In this document: one piece after another, positions 43,122 to 50,508 of the stretch
Numbering within the stretch: position 1 is the stretch's first letter
How the letters are laid out: every line of letters starts with the position of its first letter
NCBI RefSeq assembly: GCF_900113015.1
Contig: NZ_FONV01000006.1
Location: forward strand, 493,735-557,734
Length of the DNA: 64,000 bases
Source: Actinoplanes philippinensis
GTDB taxonomy: Bacteria; Actinomycetota; Actinomycetes; Mycobacteriales; Micromonosporaceae
Reading direction: 5' to 3'
Notes under the pieces: model-generated
Databases searched by the model: none
The model's input: the letters and a program-made list of their open reading frames with translations, nothing else
What the model was told of the DNA's origin: nothing
Made by a program: the position numbers and the translations under genes

Positions 43122-43180
43122 GGAGTCTGCGGCGTTACGACGGGACGGTCAAGTGTTTCGGGTCGATGAATTCGCCGTGA

Positions 43181-43194
43181 GGAAAGCGCTTACC
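43181..43194. promoter_or_regulatory. operator-like site GGAAAGCGCTTACC
   Basis: One base different from the perfect palindrome at 11819-11832. It overlaps the stop codon of LacI gene B and lies 94 bp upstream of the sugar operon. It may let the regulator of DUF6807 copy A also act on the operon holding DUF6807 copy B. Confidence 0.6.
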
Positions 43195-44221
43195 CCGAGG
43201 TGCTGTCACGTACGGTGAGCGTGCCCCGGAACGTCTCCCGCGCCGGCTCGTCCGCGCGCGGCCGCATCGCCAGCTCGATCGCCCGGATGCCGATGTCGGT
43301 GAACGGCAACGCCACAGTGGTCAGCCGCGGCGTCAGGTCACGAGCCAGCGGCACGTCGTCGAAACCGGTCACCGACACCTGACCCGGCACGTCGATGCCG
43401 GCCGCCCGGCACGCCGACAACACCCCGATCGCCACCGTGTCGTTGATCGCCACCAGCACGTCCGTGCCGCCCAGGCCCTCCCGGATCAGCTGCGCCGTCG
43501 CGTCGAACCCGCCCTGCCGGGAGACCTCGCAGTTCACGATCCGGATGTCCTGCACGTCGGCGCCCGCGGCGAGCAGGCCCTCGACATAACCCGAGGTGCG
43601 CGCGGCAGCGTACGCCCGCTCCCGGGTCCCGGCCAGAATGATCGCCCGCCGATGCCCGGTCCGGGCCAGATGCTCCCCCATCAGGCGTGCCGAGCCCCGG
43701 TCGTCGACGGCGATCGCGTCGAACGGCAGGTGCACGCTGCCACTGCCGTAGAGAATCACCCGGCCGCCATTGCGCTCGAACGCCAGCAACTCGTCGAGAA
43801 CCCGGGTCTCCGACGGATCCTGGCTGATCCGGGTGCTGGTCAGCACCAGCGCCCGCGGCCGGAACCCGGACAGGTTGCGGATCGTCGCCGCCTGCAACTC
43901 AGGCAGACCCCGGGTCGACGACACGGTCACGAACGCGTCGACAGTACGGGCCCGGCGCTCCATCGCGGCCACCACGGCCGCCACCGCCGGCGTCGCCAGA
44001 TCGTCGGCGAGCAGGGCGATCGCGTCGCTGCCCCGGTTCATCGCCCGGGCCGCCGCGTCCACCGTGTACCTCAGGCGGGTCGCCGCCTCCAGCACCTTGC
44101 GCGCGTTCTCCGGAGCGACCGACCGGCCGCCGCCCAGAGCCCGGGACGCGGTCGCCAGCGACACACCCGCCTCCGCGGCGACATCACGGAGGGTCACAGT
44201 GTCCCTGGCTCGGTGCGGCAA
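43190..44221 (-). CDS. LacI-family transcriptional regulator B
   Basis: 343 residues: helix-turn-helix VTLRDVAAEAGVSLATASRA at residues 9-28, then a full ligand-binding domain (VLVAINDTVAIGVLSACRAA, VSVTGFDDVPLARDLTP). The TTG at 44221 is given; a GTG eight codons in is possible. It is directly upstream of the sugar operon on the same strand and divergent to LacI gene C. It is a natural candidate to bind the operator-like site at its own 3' end. Confidence 0.87.
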   Translation of the reverse strand: MPHRARDTVTLRDVAAEAGVSLATASRALGGGRSVAPENARKVLEAATRLRYTVDAAARAMNRGSDAIALLADDLATPAVAAVVAAMERRARTVDAFVTVSSTRGLPELQAATIRNLSGFRPRALVLTSTRISQDPSETRVLDELLAFERNGGRVILYGSGSVHLPFDAIAVDDRGSARLMGEHLARTGHRRAIILAGTRERAYAAARTSGYVEGLLAAGADVQDIRIVNCEVSRQGGFDATAQLIREGLGGTDVLVAINDTVAIGVLSACRAAGIDVPGQVSVTGFDDVPLARDLTPRLTTVALPFTDIGIRAIELAMRPRADEPARETFRGTLTVRDSTSG

Positions 44222-44252
44222 TCCGGGCGTCCTCTCCCCTGGCGACTCCCTG

Positions 44253-44365
44253 GCGGCTTGCCTCGCGGCTCACCGTGCGACTGTGCCTGCGGCTCACCTG
44301 CGACTTTCCCAGCGGCTCGCCTTGCGACCTCCGTTGCGGCTTTCGTCACGGCTTCCGCTGCGGTA
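44253..44365. repeat. degenerate 23-24-bp tandem repeat between two LacI genes
   Basis: GCGGCT-led units begin at about 44265, 44289, 44312 and 44336, with a half unit at 44253. They occupy much of the 236-bp divergent region between LacI genes B and C. No gene is supported here. Confidence 0.6.
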
Positions 44366-44423
44366 TCCCGGCGGCGAGCACGCCGTGTGAGCCTTCGTGC
44401 GCCGAAAGGATAGCGCGGGCCAC

Positions 44424-44437
44424 GGAAACCGTATCCC
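44424..44437. promoter_or_regulatory. operator GGAAACCGTATCCC, copy 2 (LacI gene C)
   Basis: One mismatch to the copies at 43108 and 46346; 20 bp before the GTG of LacI gene C. The position fits autoregulation, which makes LacI C the best candidate for the shared operator. Confidence 0.72.
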
Positions 44438-44457
44438 GTCATGCCAGAATCACGGAT

Positions 44458-45891
44458 GTGACTGACCAGAAGCGGACCGCGGTGACACTGCACGACGTGG
44501 CCCGCGAGGCCGGTGTCTCGTATGCGACCGCATCCCGTGCGCTCAACGGCAGCGACCGCAGTGTCCGCGCGGAAAATCTGGCCCGCGTCCGTGCGGCCGC
44601 CACCCGTCTCGGATACACGCCGCACGTCTCCGCACAGGCCATCGCCCGCGGCTTCAGCAACACCGTCGCGCTCGTCGTCGGCGCGGTCGACGACCCCTAC
44701 TTCGCGTCCATCGCCGACGGCGTGGCCGAGGGCGCCTACGCAGCGGGCCTCACCCTGACCGCGGCGGTCACCGACCGTTCTCCCGACATGGGCCTCCAGA
44801 TCGTACGGACCCTGCGCGGCCGCCGGCCACAGGTGATCCTGATCGCCGGAAGCCGCGTCGACGACGACGGTGTCTACGCGGCCCTCGCCGAGGAACTCGA
44901 CCAGTACCGGCGGGCCGGCGGCCGGGTGGCCCTGCTCAGCCGCAACGAACTCGACTTCCCGACGTTGACCGTCGACCATCACGGCGGCGCGTTCCGGCTG
45001 GCCCAGGCGCTGGCCGGACTCGGCTACCGGCGGTTCGCGGTACTGCACGGCGACGACCGCATCCGGATGTCCCACGACCGCGGACGCGGCTTCCTCGACG
45101 GCCTCCGCCAGGCCGGCATCCACGTCGAGGACCGGCACGTGATCGCCACCGACCTCAACCGCGACGGCGGCCACCGCGCCGCGGCCGCCCTGCTCCGAGA
45201 CGACACCTCCCGCTACACCCTCCCCGGCCGTGCGGGCGCGCCCGGCGGTGCCGGCTCTCCCGTCGCTGCCGGTTTCCCGGGCGGCGGGTCCCCCGACGGC
45301 ATCGGTTCCCCGGGCGGCGGGTCCCGCCACCGCACCGGTTCCCCGGGCGGCGGGTCTCCCCACGGCACCGGCTCCCCAGGCAGCGGGTACTCCAACGGCG
45401 CCGACTTCCCGAGCGGCGGGTACTCCGATGGCGCCGGCATCCCGAGCGGAGGGTCTCCCAATGGTGCCGGCTCTCCCAGCAGTGCCGGCATTCTCAGCGG
45501 TGCCGGCATTTCCCGCGGTACCGGCATTCCCAGCGGTACCGGCTATCCCAGCGGCCTGGGCGAGCCCGAGCGTCTTGGCAATGCCGGCGGGTCCGCCGGG
45601 TCCGCCGGGTCCGCCGGTGGTGTGGAGGTGATCTTCGCGGTGAACGACGTCATGGCGATCGGAGCGATGACCGCCATCCGGGAGGCGGGCCTGCAGCCCG
45701 GCCGCGACGTGGCGGTCGCCGGATTCGACGACATCGACGCGGCACGCGACGTCACCCCGATGCTCACCTCGGTCCGGGTGCCCCTGCGCGAACTGGGCCG
45801 CCGGGCCGTGGAACTGGCCCTGGCCGGTGACCCGGCCGTCGTCGAGATCCCGGTCGAGGTGGTCCTCCGGAACAGCACCCCACCCCGCTGA
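44458..45891 (+). CDS. LacI-family regulator C with a 130-residue repeat insertion
   Basis: 477 residues against 330-345 for ordinary LacI proteins. The helix-turn-helix (VTLHDVAREAGVSYATASRA, residues 9-28) and both halves of the sugar-binding domain are intact. Residues about 255-388 are an inserted Gly/Ser/Pro-rich tract. It begins after RDDTSRYTLP and ends just before VEVIFAVNDVMAIGAM, so it sits in the loop before a conserved strand. Its units are 11 residues (GSPGGGSPHGT type, about seven copies), then six residues (GIPSGT type). The GTG at 44458 is the start. The same operator precedes this gene, the sugar operon and the lectin gene. Whether the insertion affects ligand response is unknown. 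Confidence 0.87.
   Translation: MTDQKRTAVTLHDVAREAGVSYATASRALNGSDRSVRAENLARVRAAATRLGYTPHVSAQAIARGFSNTVALVVGAVDDPYFASIADGVAEGAYAAGLTLTAAVTDRSPDMGLQIVRTLRGRRPQVILIAGSRVDDDGVYAALAEELDQYRRAGGRVALLSRNELDFPTLTVDHHGGAFRLAQALAGLGYRRFAVLHGDDRIRMSHDRGRGFLDGLRQAGIHVEDRHVIATDLNRDGGHRAAAALLRDDTSRYTLPGRAGAPGGAGSPVAAGFPGGGSPDGIGSPGGGSRHRTGSPGGGSPHGTGSPGSGYSNGADFPSGGYSDGAGIPSGGSPNGAGSPSSAGILSGAGISRGTGIPSGTGYPSGLGEPERLGNAGGSAGSAGSAGGVEVIFAVNDVMAIGAMTAIREAGLQPGRDVAVAGFDDIDAARDVTPMLTSVRVPLRELGRRAVELALAGDPAVVEIPVEVVLRNSTPPR
45219..45621. repeat. 33-bp then 18-bp in-frame repeats inside LacI gene C
   Basis: About 400 bp of degenerate tandem repeats, first 33-bp units from about 45271, then 18-bp units. All unit lengths are multiples of three, so the LacI reading frame is kept across the whole tract. 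Confidence 0.85.
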
Positions 45892-46345
45892 CCCCGGCTT
45901 GCGCGCGCTCCGGTCAAGGTCCACCCCCAGCTAGCTTTCAGCGCTGTCGAAAGGCGCTCAGAACAGCGCTGACGTCTGGCCGGACCAGTTGACAGCGCTC
46001 CTCCAGGAGACCGGAAACAGCGCTGCACGCTGGCCGGCGCCGCCTCGCGGCATCCGAAACAGCACCCACAACCAGCCAGCCACCACGGCGGTGACACGAC
46101 ACCCGAACAGCGCCGCACACCAGCGTCGACGTAGCAGGTGAGCGCGGCCCGGCGCGGACATCGAGCCGGCGGCCAGGACGACGGCCACGGCTACAGCGGT
46201 GAAACGTCTCAGAAGAGAGGAGCACTCCAGACATCGGCGTAATTCAATGAATTGACATCGAGACCAGTCCCGCTGGCAGGGCAGATGCGAGACGAGGCCC
46301 GACGGACAGCGCGGACAGCAGGCGCACCGACGAACCCACCGCATC
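45892..46345. repeat. degenerate intergenic repeats with CAGCGCTG cores; no clear gene
   Basis: CAGCGCTG occurs at 45939, 45964 and 46018, with CAGCGCTC at 45993 and CAGCGCCG at 46108. A 22-bp block repeats with a 54-bp period (45962 and 46016). A minus-strand frame from about 46235 encodes a signal-peptide-like stretch (LLRRFTAVAVAVVLAAGSMS) and then unrelated basic sequence, without an acceptable start; it could be a decayed secreted-protein gene. Otherwise the 450 bp appear non-coding. Confidence 0.5.
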
Positions 46346-46359
46346 GGAAACCGTATTCC
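46346..46359. promoter_or_regulatory. operator GGAAACCGTATTCC, copy 3 (lectin gene)
   Basis: Identical over 14 bases to the site at 43108-43121. It lies about 58 bp before the lectin start, so the lectin probably belongs to the same regulon as the sugar operon. Confidence 0.75.
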
Positions 46360-46416
46360 ACAGCGTTCCGCCGCGGTTCCGGCCGCCAGGAGCGTCAGGA
46401 CACGCATGATGAAACC

Positions 46417-46911
46417 GTGCATAAACACTATTGCGCCCGAATCGGAGTCGCGGCCGCGCTGGTCGCCGCCCTCACCGGCCCCCTGCCCGCCCACGCCGCC
46501 GGTGGCGTCCGGCTGGTCATGAATCAGCTGTCGAAGAAGTGCCTGATCCCCGCGAGCGGCCCCGACTACCGGGTGGCCCAGGCAGCCTGTGACCGTTCGG
46601 ACCGGCGGCAACTGTGGCACTTCGACGGCGAACACGAGGACCAGCAGATCGTCAACACGGCCACCGGCCGGTGCCTGACCGTGTTCTCCTCCGCCGATGA
46701 GCAGCCCGTCCACGCCGCCGCCTGCGGCCTGATCGGCGCCTACAACCATTGGACTTGGGTGTGGACCGATGAGGATTACGTGTTCGAGCTGGAGCCTCTC
46801 GACGCCCGCGGCCACTGTCTCGCCCTGCGGCCGGGCGACGCCATCATGCTGCGCACCTGCAACGGCTCCGGCGACCGGAGCCGTTACTGGGCGTTCGAAC
46901 TCCAGACCTAG
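46417..46911 (+). CDS. secreted ricin-type beta-trefoil lectin domain protein
   Basis: 164 residues. A signal peptide (RIGVAAALVAALTGPLPAHA) is followed by a single RICIN-like domain. It shows the three-fold pattern of C...(Q/x)xW: KKCLIPASG with RRQLWHFD, GRCLTVFSS with NHWTWVW, and GHCLALRPG with RYWAFEL. It probably binds a carbohydrate outside the cell. The GTG at 46417 is the most plausible start, though no strong ribosome site is visible. The shared operator suggests it serves the same sugar as the nearby uptake operon. Confidence 0.8.
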   Translation: MHKHYCARIGVAAALVAALTGPLPAHAAGGVRLVMNQLSKKCLIPASGPDYRVAQAACDRSDRRQLWHFDGEHEDQQIVNTATGRCLTVFSSADEQPVHAAACGLIGAYNHWTWVWTDEDYVFELEPLDARGHCLALRPGDAIMLRTCNGSGDRSRYWAFELQT

Positions 46912-46929
46912 GCGAGGCCCGGACGGGCG

Positions 46930-48111
46930 CTACCGGCGGACCTCCAGAGGCAGGCGGTTGACGCTCATCATCACGAAGGGGTTGCGCTCCTCGGCCGGGG
47001 CCGCCACGGTGATGTCGCGGTAGCGGTCCAGCAGGATGCGCAGCGCCAGCCGGGCCTCCAGGCGGGCCAGCGGGGCGCCGAGGCAGAAGTGGATGCCGTG
47101 GCCGAAGCTCAGGTGCGGGTTGGGGCTGCGGTGGATGTCGAACCGGCCGGGGTCGGCGAAGACTCGGCCGTCCCGGTTGGCGGCGGTGATCCACAGCTGC
47201 AGGACGGCCCCGGCCGGCACCGCTGTCTCCCCGATCCGGGTGGCGGTGGTGGCGCGCCGGGCGAGCCGCGGGAACGGCGTACGGAATCGCAGGCTCTCCT
47301 CGATCGCGCCGGGCAGCAGGCCCGGATCGGCGCGCAACTCGGCTGCCACGCCGGGGTGTTCGTCGAGGCTGAGGACCGTGTTGCCGAGTGTGGCGGTGGT
47401 GGTGATGTGCCCGGCGATCAGCAGCACACCGACGAAGCCGATGATCTCCTGGTCGTCGAGTCGTACGCCGTCGACCTCGGCGGTGAGCAGCCGGCCGGTC
47501 AGGTCGTCGCCGGGCGCGGACCGGTGGGCGCGGATGTGGTCGAGCAGGTAGCCGTTCATCTCCCGGATCGTCGGGGCGACCCGTGCCATCGTCTCGCGGC
47601 CGGCTTCCAGCACGGGGGCCGACGGGTCGACGTCGGTCTGGTCGAACAGCACGTCCGCCCAGCGGCGGAAGATCGGCCGGTCGGCGGCGGGGATGCCGAG
47701 CAGCTCGGCGATCACGATCACCGGCAGCGGGTACGCGAGCGAGTCGATCAGGTCGAGCCGGCCGTCGCCGTCGGCCGCGTCGAGCAGTTCCGTGGTCACC
47801 TGGACGATGCGCGGTTCCAGCCCGGCGACCATGCGCGGGGTGAACGCCTGGCTGACCAGGGCGCGCAGCTGGCGATGGCGGGGCGGGTCCATCCGGACGA
47901 TGTTGCCCCGCTGGAACAGCGCGAAGTCGTCCTGGGCGGGCATCAGGCCGGTGAGGTCCGAGGAGAAGACGCCCGGGTCGGACAGGACGGCGCCGGCCTC
48001 GGGATGGCCGAGCACCTGCCACACCCGCTGCCGGTCATCGAAGTGGACCGGCCCGTGGGCGCGCTGCTCCGCCAGCCAGTCGAGGAACGTGGGAAGGGTG
48101 TCAACAGCCAT
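46930..48111 (-). CDS. cytochrome P450
   Basis: 393 residues, soluble actinobacterial P450. EESLR (271-275) is the ExxR motif, and FGHGIHFCLGAPLAR holds the haem-thiolate Cys343. The I-helix motif reads AGHITTT (233-239); the usual acidic residue before the conserved Thr is Ile here, which may alter proton delivery and oxygen activation. No ferredoxin or reductase gene adjoins it. The substrate is unknown. Confidence 0.9.
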   Translation of the reverse strand: MAVDTLPTFLDWLAEQRAHGPVHFDDRQRVWQVLGHPEAGAVLSDPGVFSSDLTGLMPAQDDFALFQRGNIVRMDPPRHRQLRALVSQAFTPRMVAGLEPRIVQVTTELLDAADGDGRLDLIDSLAYPLPVIVIAELLGIPAADRPIFRRWADVLFDQTDVDPSAPVLEAGRETMARVAPTIREMNGYLLDHIRAHRSAPGDDLTGRLLTAEVDGVRLDDQEIIGFVGVLLIAGHITTTATLGNTVLSLDEHPGVAAELRADPGLLPGAIEESLRFRTPFPRLARRATTATRIGETAVPAGAVLQLWITAANRDGRVFADPGRFDIHRSPNPHLSFGHGIHFCLGAPLARLEARLALRILLDRYRDITVAAPAEERNPFVMMSVNRLPLEVRR

Positions 48112-48187
48112 AAGAGCGACTATTCCACCGTACGGCCAAGGTCGCCCGTGGTCCCGCCGGAGGTGACCGGCGGGACCACGCCGCCGG

Positions 48188-49255
48188 TCAGGCGGCCAGG
48201 GTCGGGTAGTCGGTGTAGCCGCGGTGGTCGCCGCCGAAGGCCGCCGAGAAGTCCGGGGTGTTGAACGGGCCCTCGGTGGCGAGCCGGGCCGGCAGGTCCG
48301 GGTTGGCCAGGAAGAGCGCGCCGAAGGAGACCAGGTCGGCGGTGCCGTCCTCGATCAGGGCGAGCGCGTCCGGGCCGGTCGGCTGCGGGTGGGTGGCCGG
48401 GTTGAGGATGAACGTGCCGGGCCATCCGGCGCGCAGCGTGCGGGTCAGCTCGCGGTCGCCCTCGACCAGGTGCAGGTAGGCGAGGCCGAGCGGGGCGAGC
48501 GCCGCGACCAGGGCCGGGTAGACCTCGCCGGCGTTGGTCTCGGTGATGTCGTTGTACGGGTTGGCCGGGGAGAGCCGGATGCCGGTCCGCTCGGCGCCGA
48601 CGGCCTCGGACACGGCGGTGGCCACCTCGACGGCGAACCGGATCCGGCCCTCGACCGAGCCGCCCCACTCGTCGGTGCGCTGGTTGACGTTGTCGGAGAG
48701 GAACTGGTGGACCAGGTAGCCGTTGGCGCCGTGGATCTCCACGCCGTCGAACCCGGCCGCGATCGCGTTGCGGGCGGCGGCGGCGAAGTCGGCGACGGTG
48801 GCCCGCACCTCCTCCGCGGTGAGCTCCCTGGGCTCGACGAAGTCCTGCATGCCGTCGTGGGTGTGCAGCTGCCCGGCGGCCTTCACGCTGGACGGGGCGA
48901 CCGGGATCAGGTCGTCCGGCAGCAGGCTGGGGTGGCCGATCCGGCCGCTGTGCATGAGCTGCGCGAAGATAACGCCGCCCTCGGCGTGCACGGCGTCGGT
49001 GACCTTGCGCCAGGCCTCGACCTGCTCGTCGGAGTGCAGGCCGGGCGTGTTGGTGTAACCCTGGCCGACCACCGACGGCTGGGTGCCCTCGGTGATGATC
49101 AGGCCGGCCGACGCGCGCTGGGCGTAATAGGTGGCCATCAGGTCGGTGGGGGTGTTTCCGGCGCCGTACGCGCGGCTGCGGGTCATCGGGGCCATCACGA
49201 TGCGGTTGGCGAGCTTGGCGCCGGCCAGGTCGTACGAGTCGAAGGCGTCAGCCAT
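48188..49255 (-). CDS. alkene reductase, old yellow enzyme family
   Basis: 355 residues, FMN-binding TIM barrel. NRIVMAPMTRSRA and GFDGVEIHGANGYLVHQFLS are diagnostic of the OYE/NemA group; the latter includes the HxxN substrate-binding pair. These enzymes reduce activated C=C bonds of enals, enones and nitro compounds with NADPH. It is divergent from a MarR gene, with two identical inverted repeats in between, so it is probably induced by electrophiles. Confidence 0.92.
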   Translation of the reverse strand: MADAFDSYDLAGAKLANRIVMAPMTRSRAYGAGNTPTDLMATYYAQRASAGLIITEGTQPSVVGQGYTNTPGLHSDEQVEAWRKVTDAVHAEGGVIFAQLMHSGRIGHPSLLPDDLIPVAPSSVKAAGQLHTHDGMQDFVEPRELTAEEVRATVADFAAAARNAIAAGFDGVEIHGANGYLVHQFLSDNVNQRTDEWGGSVEGRIRFAVEVATAVSEAVGAERTGIRLSPANPYNDITETNAGEVYPALVAALAPLGLAYLHLVEGDRELTRTLRAGWPGTFILNPATHPQPTGPDALALIEDGTADLVSFGALFLANPDLPARLATEGPFNTPDFSAAFGGDHRGYTDYPTLAA

Positions 49256-49275
49256 CAGAATGCCCCTCCAGGTAA

Positions 49276-49290
49276 GTTCGCGGCACGAAC
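49276..49290. promoter_or_regulatory. MarR operator, copy 1 (GTTCG-N5-CGAAC)
   Basis: GTTCGCGGCACGAAC in the OYE/MarR divergent gap. An identical 15-mer lies 22 bp downstream, about two helical turns, and the two copies form a larger symmetric block. Confidence 0.75.
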
Positions 49291-49297
49291 GAAACTA

Positions 49298-49312
49298 GTT
49301 CGCGGCACGAAC
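49298..49312. promoter_or_regulatory. MarR operator, copy 2 (GTTCG-N5-CGAAC)
   Basis: Second identical GTTCGCGGCACGAAC, 22 bp before the MarR ATG. TAGGAT at 49323-49328 could be the -10 box, leaving a very short or no leader before the ATG at 49335. Confidence 0.72.
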
Positions 49313-49334
49313 TTACGCAAGTTAGGATGGCGGC

Positions 49335-49787
49335 ATGACGGCGACCCCGGGCTTCGGCAACAACCTGGTGTATCTGTCCGTCCTGATCCAGCGTCGCTTC
49401 ACCCAGCTCTGCGCCGAGCACGATCTGACGAATGCCCAGGCGCACCTGTTGTGCCTGGTCAAGGACCGGCCGCACGGGATGTCCGAGCTGGGCCCGCTGC
49501 TCGGCCTGGCCAAACCCGGCCTGAGCGGCCTGGTCGACCGCACCGAGCGGCGCGGCCTGGTGCAGCGGTGCTCCGCCGAGCACGACCGGCGCGCGTGCAC
49601 GGTCTCCAGCACCCCGCTGGGCAAGGAGATCGGCGACGCGCTCTACGCCGACGTGGCGGCCCGGCTGCCCGGCATCGTCGACCAGCTGTCCCCCGCCGAC
49701 CGCCGGCTCCTGGAGGAGCTGGTCGCCGCCGTCATCGGCGCGACGGCTTCGGATCCATGCCGCGCAGACGGTGACCCAGCTCCGTGA
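49335..49787 (+). CDS. MarR-family transcriptional regulator
   Basis: 150 residues. HDLTNAQAHLLCLVKDRPHG, MSELGPLLGLAKPGLSGLVD and RTERRGLVQRCSAEHDRRAC form the winged helix-turn-helix. It is divergent from the old yellow enzyme gene and almost certainly binds the two 15-bp repeats between them. Its last 56 bp overlap the convergent DivIVA gene. Confidence 0.88.
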   Translation: MTATPGFGNNLVYLSVLIQRRFTQLCAEHDLTNAQAHLLCLVKDRPHGMSELGPLLGLAKPGLSGLVDRTERRGLVQRCSAEHDRRACTVSSTPLGKEIGDALYADVAARLPGIVDQLSPADRRLLEELVAAVIGATASDPCRADGDPAP

Positions 49788-50319
49788 CGAGCGCGGCCTG
49801 CCGCTCGCGGGCCTCGGCACACAGCGCCTCGATCCGGGCCAGGGCGTCGTTGCGCTTGGTGACCAGGCCGGCGATCCGCTCGGCATGGGCGTGCCGGGCG
49901 TCGGCCACCGTCGTCGACGCCCGCAGCTCGGCGTCGCTGGTCACACGGGCCGCCTCGACGGACGCCTTGTACAGCAGCTCCTCGGCCACCCGGCGCGCCT
50001 CGGCCATGTGCTCCCCGGCCGTCTGCTCGGCGAGCTCCAGCAGGCGCGGCGCCTCGGTCGCCGGCGTGTCGGCCCGCGCCTTCTCCAGCTCGGCCCGCAG
50101 CACCTCGACGCGCTCCAGAGCCTGGTCGCGGTCCGCCTCCAGGCGCTGCAGACGCTCGGCCAGCTGCCCGGTCAACGCCTTGTTCTCGGCCTCCAGCCGC
50201 CGCATCTCGTCGGCCACCCGGACCAGGAAGGCATCGACCTCGCCGTCGTGATAACCGAGCGCACCCTCGGCCGGCTCCCCGAACGCGATGCTGCCGACCT
50301 GAGCTGCGGTAAGTGACAT
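49732..50319 (-). CDS. DivIVA-domain coiled-coil protein
   Basis: 195 residues. The N-terminal IAFGEPAEGALGYHDGEVDAFLVRVADEM matches the short DivIVA lipid-binding segment (FxxxxxGYxxxEVDxFL). The rest is nearly all coiled coil (RLEAENKALTGQLAERLQRL and onward), ending in a basic tail. DivIVA-type proteins mark curved membrane or the growing pole. It is shorter than the main polar-growth DivIVA, so it is probably an accessory paralogue. The ATG at 50319 fits the domain start. Its 3' end overlaps the MarR gene by 56 bp. Confidence 0.82.
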   Translation of the reverse strand: MSLTAAQVGSIAFGEPAEGALGYHDGEVDAFLVRVADEMRRLEAENKALTGQLAERLQRLEADRDQALERVEVLRAELEKARADTPATEAPRLLELAEQTAGEHMAEARRVAEELLYKASVEAARVTSDAELRASTTVADARHAHAERIAGLVTKRNDALARIEALCAEARERQAALVTELGHRLRGMDPKPSRR

Positions 50320-50433
50320 CGCGGTACCTGAGACCTTCCCGGGCGGCTCGGACGGGCGGACTGTGCACGTTCTCACAGGGCCCGGAAGGCTTGCTGACAC
50401 GGGCCTGACGGAACGGTCCGATCGACGTCAGGA

Positions 50434-50463
50434 AGTAGACGTTAAACACCCTTTCAATGTCAA
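50434..50463 (-). promoter_or_regulatory. promoter of the divIVA-like gene
   Basis: On the minus strand, TTGACA (50463-50458) and TCTACT (50439-50434) are spaced by 18 bp, a good housekeeping-sigma match. The predicted transcript would start near 50427, giving a leader of about 108 bases. Confidence 0.5.
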
Positions 50464-50508
50464 CACCGCGCGACGGCCCCGGCCGCCGACAGTAATCAGA
50501 CACCCGGA

